This document shows, one piece after another, positions 49,900-58,357 of a stretch of 64,000 nucleotides of DNA. This DNA is from Paraburkholderia dinghuensis (lineage in GTDB: Bacteria; Pseudomonadota; Gammaproteobacteria; Burkholderiales; Burkholderiaceae), in NCBI RefSeq assembly GCF_003837865.1, contig NZ_RQIS01000003.1:331562-395561 (forward strand), written 5' to 3'. The notes beneath the pieces are model-generated. The model did not search any database and was not told the DNA's origin. It saw nothing but the letters and a program-made list of their open reading frames with translations. The position numbers were made by a program, and so were the translations under genes. Position 1 is the stretch's first letter. The number at the start of each line of letters is the position of its first letter.

Positions 49900-51027
49900 A
49901 TGGACTTCAATTTCACGGAAGAGCAACAGCAACTCGCCGACGCGCTGCGCCGCTATCTCGACAAACACTATGGCTTCGAAGCGCGCCAGGCGATTGTGAA
50001 GACGCCTGCGGGCATCTCGGCTGACCACTGGAAAGCGTTCGTCGAACTGGGCCTCACCGCGCTGCCGGTGCCTGCGGATCAAGGCGGCTTTGACGGTACG
50101 CCGTTCGACATGCTGGTCGTCATGCAGCAGTTGGGTCGGGCGCTCGTCGTCGAGCCGTACTGGGCGACGGCGGTCGGCGTCGAAGCGCTCAAGTTAGCGG
50201 ACGCGTCTCAACCCGACAACGCGCGCTTGCTGGAGCGCGTGGCGTCAGGCGATGTTCGCCTCGCCGCGGCATTCCACGAACCCGATGCACGCTACGACCT
50301 GTTTTCGCTTGCCACTACGGCGACGCAAACCGGCGACGGCTTTGCGCTCACGGGTACGAAGTCGGTCGTGCAGCACGGTGCGCAGGCCGATTACTGGATC
50401 GTCCCGGCCCGACTCGCGGGCGATGTTGCGCTGTTTGTCGTTGCGCGCGACGCGACCGGCGTCGAAGTGCGCGACTATCGCACGATCGACGGCCAGCGCG
50501 CCGCGACGCTCGAGTTCAATTCCACACCTGCGCGCCGTCTGGGCGACGAATCGATCGGCGCAAAGACGTGGGAGCACATTGCCGACTACGCGACGTTCCT
50601 GCTGTGTGCGGAAGCAATCGGCGCGATTGACGCGCTGACGAGCGCAACGGTCGAATACACTAAAACACGTCAACAGTTCGGCGTGCCGATCGCGCGATTC
50701 CAGGCTCTGCAGCACCGCATGGCCGACATGCTGATCCACGCCGAGCAGGCCCGCTCGATTACGTATCTCGCCGCGGCACGTTACAGTAGCGAGTCGTCCG
50801 ATGAGCGTCGGCGTGCCATTTCCGCTGCGAAAGCGCGCGTGGGCCAGGCGGCGCGTTACGTCGGCCAGCAAGCCGTGCAATTGCACGGCGGCATGGGTGT
50901 CACCAACGAACTCGCGGCGGCACATCTGTTCAAGCGTCTGTCGATTATCGAAACGACACTCGGCGATGTCGATCATCATCTGGAGCGGTTCGCCGCGATG
51001 CCGGGCTTCGCGCACACGGCAGCGTGA
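49900..51027 (+). CDS. acyl-CoA dehydrogenase (second of a pair)
   Basis: 375-aa acyl-CoA dehydrogenase-fold protein. MDFNFTEEQQQLADALRRYLD, TGTKSVVQHGAQADYW, ARFQALQHRMADMLIHAEQARS and VQLHGGMGVTNELAAAHLFKRL are seen. ATG 49900 has GAGGAG seven bases upstream and starts 11 bases after the first dehydrogenase, so the two are co-translated and probably form a heteromer. The substrate is unknown. Confidence 0.92.
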   Translation: MDFNFTEEQQQLADALRRYLDKHYGFEARQAIVKTPAGISADHWKAFVELGLTALPVPADQGGFDGTPFDMLVVMQQLGRALVVEPYWATAVGVEALKLADASQPDNARLLERVASGDVRLAAAFHEPDARYDLFSLATTATQTGDGFALTGTKSVVQHGAQADYWIVPARLAGDVALFVVARDATGVEVRDYRTIDGQRAATLEFNSTPARRLGDESIGAKTWEHIADYATFLLCAEAIGAIDALTSATVEYTKTRQQFGVPIARFQALQHRMADMLIHAEQARSITYLAAARYSSESSDERRRAISAAKARVGQAARYVGQQAVQLHGGMGVTNELAAAHLFKRLSIIETTLGDVDHHLERFAAMPGFAHTAA

Positions 51028-51053
51028 TTGAAGCCGTATAGAGGAAAGTTACT

Positions 51054-51527
51054 ATGGGTTTGAGTTTCGAAGATCTCGAAGTCGGCAAGGCGTATACGGT
51101 CGGCTCGCACACGTTCACACGCGAGGAGATCGTGCACTTCGCGGAACAGTTCGATCCGCAGCCGTTTCACCTGAGCGAGGCGGATGGCGAGGCGTCGATG
51201 TTCGGGGGGCTCGTCGCAAGCGGCTGGCATACGTGTTCGGTCATGATGGGCATGTTCGTGCGTCACTTCCTGCGCGATTCGACATCGATGGGGTCGCCCG
51301 GTATCGACGACATACGCTGGATCAAGCCGACGCGCGTCGGCGACACGCTCACGATGACGAACACTGTGCTCAGCAAGCGTGTGTCGGCGAGCAAGCCTGA
51401 TCGTGGCATCGTCGAAACGCGTTGGGATGGGGTCAACCAGCACGGGGAAACCATTGTGACGGTGCAGTCGAAGGCGCTGTTCGGTCTGCGCCATCCTGGC
51501 GTGCGCGAACCGGGGAGCGTGTCGTGA
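51054..51527 (+). CDS. MaoC-like (R)-enoyl-CoA hydratase, first copy
   Basis: 157-aa hotdog-fold protein. The hydratase motif with catalytic Asp and His is visible as FDPQPFHLSEADGEASMFGGLVASG. It begins 26 bases after the second dehydrogenase. Its stop overlaps the next GTG start (GTGA). Confidence 0.9.
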   Translation: MGLSFEDLEVGKAYTVGSHTFTREEIVHFAEQFDPQPFHLSEADGEASMFGGLVASGWHTCSVMMGMFVRHFLRDSTSMGSPGIDDIRWIKPTRVGDTLTMTNTVLSKRVSASKPDRGIVETRWDGVNQHGETIVTVQSKALFGLRHPGVREPGSVS

Positions 51528-51994
51528 GCGAGAGCGGCATCGTGCAGATTGCCGACATGGCTGCACTGCGTGCGCTCGCAGGCGGCGCGCCGATCGTGAG
51601 CGGCTGGACCACGGTGGGCGAACCGCAGGTGCTTGGCTTTGCAGACGCTACCGGCGACCACCAGTGGATCCACGTCGATGCGGAGCGAGCGCGCCGAGAG
51701 TCGCCGTTCGGCGGACCGATCGCTCATGGCTTTCTCACGCTTTCGCTGATTCCGGCGCTGCTCGTACAAACTGTGCAGATGCGTCAGCGCATGGGCGTCA
51801 ACTACGGGCTCAACCGCGTGCGCTTTACCGCGCCAGTGCCAGTGGGATCGAAGGTCCGCGCGCGCTTTGGTGTGAAAGAGGCGGGCGAAACTGGCGACGG
51901 TGGCGTGCAGGTGATCTGGGACGTGAACATCGAGTGCGAAGGCAACGAGCGGCCCGCTTGCGTCGCGGAATTCATTACGCGGCACTATTTCTGA
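51524..51994 (+). CDS. MaoC-like (R)-enoyl-CoA hydratase, second copy
   Basis: 156-aa hotdog-fold protein starting at GTG 51524, coupled to the first copy. The Asp/His dyad is in ATGDHQWIHVDAERARRES, followed by FGGPIAHGFLTLSL. Both MaoC copies keep the dyad. Together with the dehydrogenase pair this makes one dehydrogenation-hydration module for an acyl-CoA of unknown structure. Confidence 0.92.
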   Translation: MSESGIVQIADMAALRALAGGAPIVSGWTTVGEPQVLGFADATGDHQWIHVDAERARRESPFGGPIAHGFLTLSLIPALLVQTVQMRQRMGVNYGLNRVRFTAPVPVGSKVRARFGVKEAGETGDGGVQVIWDVNIECEGNERPACVAEFITRHYF

Positions 51995-52033
51995 TTTACG
52001 TTTCGCGTACCGGCGTGTAAGTGTGAGACAGAC

Positions 52034-52072
52034 AAAAAGGCGCCCGGCTTTCGCGGCCGAGCGCCCTTTTTT
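52034..52072. terminator. terminator shared by the MaoC operon and the GST gene
   Basis: GGCGC (52039-52043) pairs with GCGCC (52061-52065), with an inner CGGC/GCCG stem, flanked by A5 and T-rich runs. It lies between two converging genes and can serve both. Confidence 0.75.
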
Positions 52073-52079
52073 CGTTTAC

Positions 52080-52781
52080 TTAGTGTTTCGCGTACTGCGT
52101 GGCGCCGAACAGTATTTCGCGAGCTTTGTCGTCCTGAAGCGCCTGGCGCGCCGATGCCAGCACCTCGACGCCACGCTTGACAGCGGGCCTTGCCGCAATC
52201 GTCTCGTGCCATCGCTTCACGTTCGGAACGCTGTCGAGATCGATGCCCTGGTTCTGCCACGAACGCGTCCAGGGGAAGGCGGCGATGTCGGCGATGGTGT
52301 AGTCGTCGCCGGCCAGGTATTCGGTTTTCCCGAGCTGCTTGTCCATCACGTTGTAAAGACGTCTGGCCTCGTTCGTGTAGCGGTTGACGGCGTACTCGAT
52401 TTTTTCGGGCGCATAGATGCGGAAGTGGTGCGCCTGGCCAAGCATGGGACCGAGTCCGCCCATCTGGAACATCACCCATTGAAGCACGTCGTAGCGCGCG
52501 GCCAGATCCTCGGGCATGAACTTGCCGGTTTTCGCCGCCAGATAAATCAGAATCGCACCGGATTCGAATAGCGAGAATGGCTCGCCGTCGGCGCGACGCG
52601 GGCCTTCGGAATCGACGATGGCTGGAATCTTGTTGTTCGGACTGATGGCGAGGAACTCGGGCGTGAACTGGTCGCCCGCACCGATGTTGACTGGATGGAC
52701 TCGGTACTCAAGGCCGGTCTCCTCAAGCATGATGTGGACTTTGTGACCGTTCGGGGTGGCCCAACTGTAGACATCGATCAT
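52080..52781 (-). CDS. glutathione S-transferase, YfcG/YghU-like disulfide reductase
   Basis: 233-aa Nu-class GST-like protein. The N-terminal thioredoxin fold reads MIDVYSWATPNGHKVHIMLEE, with NNKIPAIVD and SLFESGAILIYLA, the glutathione site; the C-terminal domain has QVGG-like MFQMGGLGPMLGQAHHF. Relatives reduce small disulfides using two glutathiones. ATG 52781 was chosen by comparison with YfcG; ATG 52796 would add five residues. Confidence 0.93.
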   Translation of the reverse strand: MIDVYSWATPNGHKVHIMLEETGLEYRVHPVNIGAGDQFTPEFLAISPNNKIPAIVDSEGPRRADGEPFSLFESGAILIYLAAKTGKFMPEDLAARYDVLQWVMFQMGGLGPMLGQAHHFRIYAPEKIEYAVNRYTNEARRLYNVMDKQLGKTEYLAGDDYTIADIAAFPWTRSWQNQGIDLDSVPNVKRWHETIAARPAVKRGVEVLASARQALQDDKAREILFGATQYAKH

Positions 52782-52858
52782 CGTGATTTCTCGCATGGTG
52801 GACGGATGACGCCGCGGGTCTGCCGCAGCGTCTCTGGTGGCGAAAAAGTGCTAAAGCA

Positions 52859-52971
52859 CTAAGTCCGGTCGACCGCTTTGCGTGGGACGGGAGTAAGCAC
52901 TAAAGCGCTAACTCCGGTCGACCGCTTTGCGTGGGACGGGAGTAAGCACTAAAGCGCTAACTCCCGTCGAC
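52859..52971 (-). repeat. 49-bp tandem repeat, 2.3 copies
   Basis: Units 52859-52907 and 52908-52956 differ by one base; a partial third (52957-52971) includes the end of the upstream phosphatase gene, whose TAG stop lies at 52959-52957. Each unit carries GTCGACC and AGTAAGCACTAAAGCG. The preceding palindrome AGTGCTAAAGCACT is at 52847-52860. The whole lies between the phosphatase and the GST gene. Confidence 0.9.
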
Positions 52972-53685
52972 ATCTGGGCGGTAGCGCAGAAATTGCGCGT
53001 ACAACATTTCCATAGTCGTGTTGCGAACGTCGCGATGCAGCGGCGAGGGCGGCGAATAGTTGAGCGTGCGTAAGACCCAGTCGCCGTTCGCCGCGCCGAC
53101 GTCAAGCGCGTTGATGCAGCCGGTCGCTTGCGCCAGATGCCCGAAGAACGTGCGAGCCCCCGCCGTGATCGCGTGCGAAAGGATCGCGCGGTTTACCCCG
53201 CCGTGCAGCACGAGCAGTACGGTGTCCCACGACGGATCGGCACGCAGCGCGGCGAGCGCGGGCAGCACACGGTCGAGCAGTTCGCCGATCGTTTCGCCGC
53301 CGAGGAATCGCACGTCCTCGGCAACGATGCCGTCGAACGCACGCAGGAACGCGCTCTCCAGTTCATCGGGCGGGATCGTTGCGAGACGTCCGCCGCGAAT
53401 CTCTTGCCAGGCAGGCTCGATGTCGAGGTCGATATGCTGCCCAGTCTCGGCCAGCACGAGCTGTGCGGTTTCCACCGTTCGGCGCAGTCCGCTCACGATC
53501 ACGCGATCGAAATGCGCCGCCTGCGATGCAAACGCGCGACCGGCCGCAATTGCCTGCGCACGGCCGTCTTTGTTGAGCGGCACCGTGTCGGGGTCGATGG
53601 CGCGGCCCGAGTCGTCGAAGTAGGTGACGTCACCGTGGCGCATCAGGAAGATGCGCCGGCGCCTCGGCATCCGGAATTCGCTCAT
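52957..53685 (-). CDS. histidine phosphatase (phosphoglycerate-mutase-like) family protein
   Basis: 242-aa phosphatase of the RHG superfamily. FLMRHGDVTYF (catalytic RHG), SGLRRTVETAQLVL and VLHGGVNRAILSH are present. The substrate is not identifiable; it is not a metabolic phosphoglycerate mutase by length. Its ATG overlaps the hydratase stop (ATGA), so it belongs to the beta-oxidation-like operon. Its last codons lie in the 49-bp repeat. Confidence 0.9.
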   Translation of the reverse strand: MSEFRMPRRRRIFLMRHGDVTYFDDSGRAIDPDTVPLNKDGRAQAIAAGRAFASQAAHFDRVIVSGLRRTVETAQLVLAETGQHIDLDIEPAWQEIRGGRLATIPPDELESAFLRAFDGIVAEDVRFLGGETIGELLDRVLPALAALRADPSWDTVLLVLHGGVNRAILSHAITAGARTFFGHLAQATGCINALDVGAANGDWVLRTLNYSPPSPLHRDVRNTTMEMLYAQFLRYRPDVDGS

Positions 53686-54470
53686 TTGTAGACCGGTGCG
53701 CGCTTTTCGAGGAAGGCTGTGATGCCCTCGAGGCCGTCGCGATGATGCAGCGAGGCGACGAAACTCTCGCGTTCGGAGACGAGGTGATCGGTGAGCGGTT
53801 GCGCATGGGCGACGTTGACGAGGCCTTTGATCCGCGCGGCCGAGTTGGGCGAAATGTTGGCGAGATCGTCGGCCCAGGCGAGCGCGGCGTCGAGCGCCGT
53901 CTGCGGTTTGACGAGGCGGTTCACGACGCCGAGTGCGGCGAGACGCGCGGCACCGATCGGTTTGCCTTCGAGCATCACTTCGGTAGCGAGCGCCCTCGGC
54001 AGCGCGTGCGCAAGGAACCACGAACCGCCGCCATCGGGCGTGAGGCCCACGCGCGAGTACGACATGACGAATTTTGCGTCCTCGGCGGCGACGATCAGGT
54101 CGGCGGCGAGCGCGAGTGAGAAGCCCGCGCCGGCGGCGGCGCCTTCGACGGCTGCGATTACGGGCTTGCTCGACTGCCGCATCGCTGTGATCCACTCGGC
54201 GAGCATATCGATGCTGGCGGCCTGCACGGATGGATCTTTCGCACGGTTCTCCAGCAGGCGGTTCAGGTTTCCGCCCGCGCAGAAGAAGTTGTCGGCGCCG
54301 GTCAGCACAATTGCGCGCAGCGATGCGTCGCGCTCGGCGGCGTCGAGCGCTTCGATGGCGGCGGCATACATGTCGGGATGAAGTGCGTTGCGCGCACCGG
54401 GGTTCGACAGCGTCAGGACGAGTGTCGATTCATGGCCTTGCGGCCGGCTGCTGAGAAGTTCTGCGCTCAT
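53682..54470 (-). CDS. enoyl-CoA hydratase/isomerase (crotonase family)
   Basis: 262-aa crotonase. Oxyanion-hole strands are VLTLSNPGARNALHPDMYAA and GADNFFCAGGNLNRL, then IAAVEGAAAGAGFSLALAADLIVAAEDAKFVMSYSRVGLTPDGG. The catalytic acidic position after GLTPDGG resembles PaaG-type proteins. It is coupled by ATGA overlaps to the phosphatase below and to the remnant dehydrogenase above. Confidence 0.92.
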   Translation of the reverse strand: MSAELLSSRPQGHESTLVLTLSNPGARNALHPDMYAAAIEALDAAERDASLRAIVLTGADNFFCAGGNLNRLLENRAKDPSVQAASIDMLAEWITAMRQSSKPVIAAVEGAAAGAGFSLALAADLIVAAEDAKFVMSYSRVGLTPDGGGSWFLAHALPRALATEVMLEGKPIGAARLAALGVVNRLVKPQTALDAALAWADDLANISPNSAARIKGLVNVAHAQPLTDHLVSERESFVASLHHRDGLEGITAFLEKRAPVYK

Positions 54471-54823
54471 GCGCGGGCCTCGTTCGGTTCGTTGAAGTTG
54501 GTGGCATCCGGCTGGGTCAGCGAGAGGCCGATATGCGTGCGGCGAGTGAGCCACGGTGACGGTCGACGGCGCGTGCGGTCAGTCGCTTGCACGCCGTCGG
54601 CACGCGCCGGCACGGTCTGTGAGGCTCCATCGTCGATGCGGTTTTCGTCGCGCCTCGTGAAGGCGTCAGCGAGATGATTTCGCGCGGCAGCCGGGGCTTG
54701 TGCTTTTGCATCATACTGCCGCGTCGCAATGCCCGCCTGCGTGACGATCCGGGCGATACCGCAGCCCATCGCGCCAGCTCCGACGATGCCGGTTGTCTCA
54801 ATGTTGCAATGATGGGTGGTCAT
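54467..54823 (-). pseudogene. internally deleted 3-hydroxyacyl-CoA dehydrogenase remnant
   Basis: An open frame of 118 residues. Its first ~55 residues are the Rossmann start of a 3-hydroxyacyl-CoA dehydrogenase (ETTGIVGAGAMGCGIARIVT...). After a weak stretch the last ~30 residues (RRPSPWLTRRTHIGLSLTQP) resemble the C-terminal end of PaaH/PaaC-type enzymes of about 500 residues. Most of the NAD domain and the catalytic domain are therefore missing. The frame still ends in an ATGA overlap with the crotonase start, so the deletion kept translational coupling. Enzyme activity is not expected. Confidence 0.6.
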
Positions 54824-54929
54824 GGGAAGCATTGCTGCATGATAATCCGGGAATGGCACGGTCGTACATTTACAGGAGGCCGGCCGGCGACGCCGTTTGG
54901 AGCGTCGCCGTTTCCAGGGAGAAACAAGG

Positions 54930-55571
54930 ATGATCAAGCTGCACGGTATCGCGCTCTCGAACTATTTCAACAAGGTCAAATTCGTGCTGCTCGAGTACGG
55001 TATCGCCTTCGAGGAAGTGATCAACAAGCTGCCGCTCGATGAGGCGCTGCTCGCGCACTCGCCCGCAGGCAAGGTGCCGTTCATCGAAACCGAAAACGGC
55101 TTTCTGTGCGAGTCGGAAGTGATCGTCGAGTATCTGAACGCGCGCTATCCCGAATGTGGCATTTTCGCCGCCGATCCGTGGCAGGCCGCGAAGGAGCGCG
55201 AACTGATCGCGTTTGTCGAAACGCATCTGGAACTCGAGGCCCGGGAACTCTATGGCGAGGCCTTCTTCGGCGGCAAGGTGAGCGACGAAGTGAAGGCGAC
55301 GGCAGAGAAGCGCTTGCGCCGCTATCTCGCGAGCTTCAAGCGGATCGCGAAGTTCGCGCCCTATGTGGCGGGCGAGCGGTTTGGCATTGCGGACGCGGCG
55401 GTGTACGCGAACCTCCCGCTCGTCGCGATGGCGACACAGCGCATCTATGGCGCGGATTTCGTGGCCGAGGCGGGCATCGACTGGAAGTCGTATGGGAAGC
55501 TGATCGGCGAGCGTCCCTCCGCTCAGCGTGTGAATGCCGATCGCAAGGCGTATATCGAGGCCAACTCGTAA
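54930..55571 (+). CDS. glutathione S-transferase family protein
   Basis: 213-aa GST. N-terminal thioredoxin-like domain MIKLHGIALSNYFNKVKFVLLEYGI...GKVPFIETENGFLCESEVIVEYL, with the conserved Pro and ES glutathione-binding pair; alpha-helical C-terminal domain ends in ADRKAYIEANS. ATG 54930 has GGGAG upstream and the gene is divergent from the remnant operon. Substrate unknown. Confidence 0.92.
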   Translation: MIKLHGIALSNYFNKVKFVLLEYGIAFEEVINKLPLDEALLAHSPAGKVPFIETENGFLCESEVIVEYLNARYPECGIFAADPWQAAKERELIAFVETHLELEARELYGEAFFGGKVSDEVKATAEKRLRRYLASFKRIAKFAPYVAGERFGIADAAVYANLPLVAMATQRIYGADFVAEAGIDWKSYGKLIGERPSAQRVNADRKAYIEANS

Positions 55572-55688
55572 GCAATTCCCGGTTGGTTGCGTTCGCAACG
55601 GGCATGGCGGCCGCGTGAAAGCAACACCACCGCCTGGCGCGATGATCGGGAACGCCCTGACCCTCGCGGATTCATCGCGCGCACGCGG

Positions 55689-56879
55689 TCAGAGTTTTGC
55701 GAGTCGCATCAGCGCCGTTGCGAGCGTGCTTTCCTGCTTCGCAAAGCAAAAGCGCACGACACCCGATTCGTGCGGCTCGTGATAAAACGCCGAGACCGGG
55801 ATGGCTGCCACACCGATCTCGGTGGTGAGCCACTTCGAGAACTCGGCTTCAGGCATGTCGCTGATCGCCGAGTAATCGACACACTGGAAGTACGTGCCTT
55901 CGCACGCAAGCACTTTGAATCGCGTGTTCGCGAGACCTGCGCGGAAGAAGTCGCGCTTCTTCTGATAGAACGCCGGCAGATCCAGATACGGCCTCGGGTC
56001 GCGCAGATACTGCGCGAGACCGAACTGCATCGGCGTGTTCACGGTAAAGACGTTGAACTGGTGGACCTTGCGGAATTCGGCCGTGAGCGGCGCGGGCGCG
56101 GCGACATAGCCCACCTTCCAGCCCGTTACGTGATAGGTCTTGCCGAAGCTCGACACGATGAAGCTGCGTGCGGCGAGTTCCGGATAGCGCGCGACGCTTT
56201 CGTGCGGCGCGCCGTCGTAGACCATGTGCTCGTAGACCTCGTCGGACAGGATCAGCACGTTGGTGCCGCGCACGATCGCTTCGAGCTTGCGCATGTCGTC
56301 GTCGCGCCAGACCGTACCCGTCGGGTTGTGCGGCGTGTTGATGAGGATGAGGCGCGTCTTCGGCGTGATCGCGGCCGCGAGGCGGTCGAACGGGATCGCG
56401 TATTCGGGTGCTTCCAGTGTGACGAAGACGGGCTTGCCGCCTGCTAGTTCGATTGACGGCAGATAGCTGTCATAGGTCGGCTCGACGACGATCACTTCGT
56501 CGCCCGGATGCACCGCGCACAGAATCGCGGTCAGGATCGCCTGGGTCGCGCCTGCTGTGACCGTGATCTCCGTGTTCGCGTCGTAGCGGCGGCCGTAGAC
56601 GTGCGCGATCTTGTCGGCGATCGCCTCGCGCAGCGCGAGGACGCCCGCCATCGGCGGATACTGGTTGTGGCCCTCGCGCATGGCGTGGGCGACCGCATCG
56701 ACGATCCGCGCGTCGCAGTCGAAGTCGGGGAAGCCCTGGCCCAGATTCACTGCACCCTTTTCGGCCGCGAGCGCGCTCATCACGGTGAAGATCGTCGTGC
56801 CGACGTCCGGCAGTCGCGAAGGAAATGAGGGCGTGAGTAGCGTGGACGGCGATTCGTGCGACGGATGCGTTGCGTTCAT
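55689..56879 (-). CDS. pyridoxal-phosphate aminotransferase, methionine aminotransferase type (YbdL-like)
   Basis: 396-aa fold-type I aminotransferase. The PLP lysine is K247 in SSFGKTYHVTGWKVGY, with NTPHNPTGTVW and SDEVYEHMVYDGAPHES as the other class signatures; the N-terminus has LGQGFPDFDCD. The preference for methionine over kynurenine or aspartate is inferred from resemblance to YbdL. ATG 56879 was chosen. Confidence 0.88.
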   Translation of the reverse strand: MNATHPSHESPSTLLTPSFPSRLPDVGTTIFTVMSALAAEKGAVNLGQGFPDFDCDARIVDAVAHAMREGHNQYPPMAGVLALREAIADKIAHVYGRRYDANTEITVTAGATQAILTAILCAVHPGDEVIVVEPTYDSYLPSIELAGGKPVFVTLEAPEYAIPFDRLAAAITPKTRLILINTPHNPTGTVWRDDDMRKLEAIVRGTNVLILSDEVYEHMVYDGAPHESVARYPELAARSFIVSSFGKTYHVTGWKVGYVAAPAPLTAEFRKVHQFNVFTVNTPMQFGLAQYLRDPRPYLDLPAFYQKKRDFFRAGLANTRFKVLACEGTYFQCVDYSAISDMPEAEFSKWLTTEIGVAAIPVSAFYHEPHESGVVRFCFAKQESTLATALMRLAKL

Positions 56880-56999
56880 GGCGCGGACGGGCGGTGGACG
56901 TTGGGCGTTGATTCGGGAAAGCCTGATTGTAGGCAAATCCGCGCGTTCAGGCGCGCCTTGCGGCGTTGGTGCGGCGCGAGGGCTGCGCGCGAGGCCGCG

Positions 57000-57503
57000 T
57001 CAGGCCGGGGCGGATTGCGTGGCGGCGAGCCCGGCAACGACGACGAACGCATCGGGTGTCGCGATACGAAAGCCAAAGTCGCGCGCCACGCGTTTCGCGA
57101 GCTTGAGCACGGCGCGGTCCTTCGAGATGAGCCACGCCGCGCCGCTTGCGCGAGCGAGTTCGAGGAATTTCTGGTCGTCGCGGTCGCGGCATTGCGGAAG
57201 GGCGCGCGCGCCCTCGGGCAGGGCGGGTGGAACGATTTCCTCCGCGAGACGCGACACCGTGGCGAGTGCAACGGTTTTATCGACGCCGCGTTCGACGAGA
57301 TGCGGATAGTCCAGCACGTACGTCAGTTCGGCGAGACACCGGGCGTCGATCAACGCGTGCAGCGCGCCGCGTTCGAGCGCGGCGCGAATCGGGCGCGTGT
57401 GCGGATCGTCGAACACGAGGATATCGAGCCACACGTTCGAATCGAGCACCACGGGTAATGCCGTAACGGCGGGCGGGGGTGGAAAACCGGTCATTCGTGA
57501 CAT
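57000..57503 (-). CDS. PIN-domain putative toxin-like nuclease (COG1569 type)
   Basis: 167-aa PIN-domain protein. The acidic metal-site residues are visible: VVLDSNVWLD, DARCLAELTYVL, CRDRDDQKFLELA and ISKDRAV. No antitoxin-like gene lies next to it. It could be an unpartnered toxin or a housekeeping RNA nuclease. The start (57503) is the first in-frame Met; the fourth codon is also Met. Confidence 0.85.
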   Translation of the reverse strand: MSRMTGFPPPPAVTALPVVLDSNVWLDILVFDDPHTRPIRAALERGALHALIDARCLAELTYVLDYPHLVERGVDKTVALATVSRLAEEIVPPALPEGARALPQCRDRDDQKFLELARASGAAWLISKDRAVLKLAKRVARDFGFRIATPDAFVVVAGLAATQSAPA

Positions 57504-57560
57504 TCGCTACAATCGGGCTTTCGCCTTTGAACATCGGCACTTTCGTGCCTGCAAGCCTCT

Positions 57561-58343
57561 ATGATAATCGTTCTGTCGCCGGCCAAATCGCTCGACTATG
57601 AGACACCGGCGCACGTCGAAACCCACACGATCCCCGATTTCGTCGATGACGCAGCCGAACTGATCGACGGTCTGCGTCGTCTGTCGCCGCAGCAGATTGG
57701 TACGCTCATGAGCATCTCCGATCCGCTTGCGCGGCTGAATTTCCAGCGTTACGCCGACTGGTCGACGGAGTTCAGCCAATCCAACGCGAAGCAGGCCGTG
57801 CTTGCGTTCAACGGCGACGTCTATGAAGGCTTCGACGCCAGATCGCTCGATGTCGCCGATCTCGACTACGCACAGCAACACGTGCGCGTGCTCTCAGGTC
57901 TCTACGGCGTGCTCCGTCCGCTCGACCTGCTGCAGCCGTATCGCCTCGAAATGGGTACGCGCCTCGAAAATGCGCGTGGCAAGGATCTCTATGCGTTCTG
58001 GGGCGAGCGCATCACGCACGCGCTCAACGCGCAGCTCGAGCGTAACGACAAGGGAGCGCGCGTGATCGTGAACTGCGCGTCCACCGAGTATTTCAAGGCA
58101 GTCAAACCGAAGAAGCTCGCGGCGCCCGTGATCACGCCGGTCTTCGAAGACTGGAAGGGCGGCCGGTACAAGATCATCAGCTTTCACGCGAAGCGGGCGC
58201 GCGGCCTGATGGCACGTTATGCCGTTGAGCATCGCATCGCCGAGCCAGAGGCGCTCAAGGGTTTCGACGCCGAGGGCTATGCATTCGATGCCGACGCATC
58301 GAACGATTCAACTTACGTATTTCGCCGGCGCATTGCCGAATGA
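57561..58343 (+). CDS. yaaA: peroxide stress protein YaaA
   Basis: 260-aa DUF328/YaaA protein. E. coli YaaA limits free iron and protects DNA during peroxide stress. [51 protein letters not shown] and [15 protein letters not shown] are present. The coding start lies 57 bases from the divergent PIN gene. Confidence 0.96.
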   Translation: MIIVLSPAKSLDYETPAHVETHTIPDFVDDAAELIDGLRRLSPQQIGTLMSISDPLARLNFQRYADWSTEFSQSNAKQAVLAFNGDVYEGFDARSLDVADLDYAQQHVRVLSGLYGVLRPLDLLQPYRLEMGTRLENARGKDLYAFWGERITHALNAQLERNDKGARVIVNCASTEYFKAVKPKKLAAPVITPVFEDWKGGRYKIISFHAKRARGLMARYAVEHRIAEPEALKGFDAEGYAFDADASNDSTYVFRRRIAE

Positions 58344-58357
58344 GCGAGGAAACAGCC

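Noticed and set aside
54517..54801. An alternative frame over the remnant dehydrogenase as a separate small gene
   Set aside because: It overlaps the frame that holds the Rossmann motif and has no start site or family resemblance.
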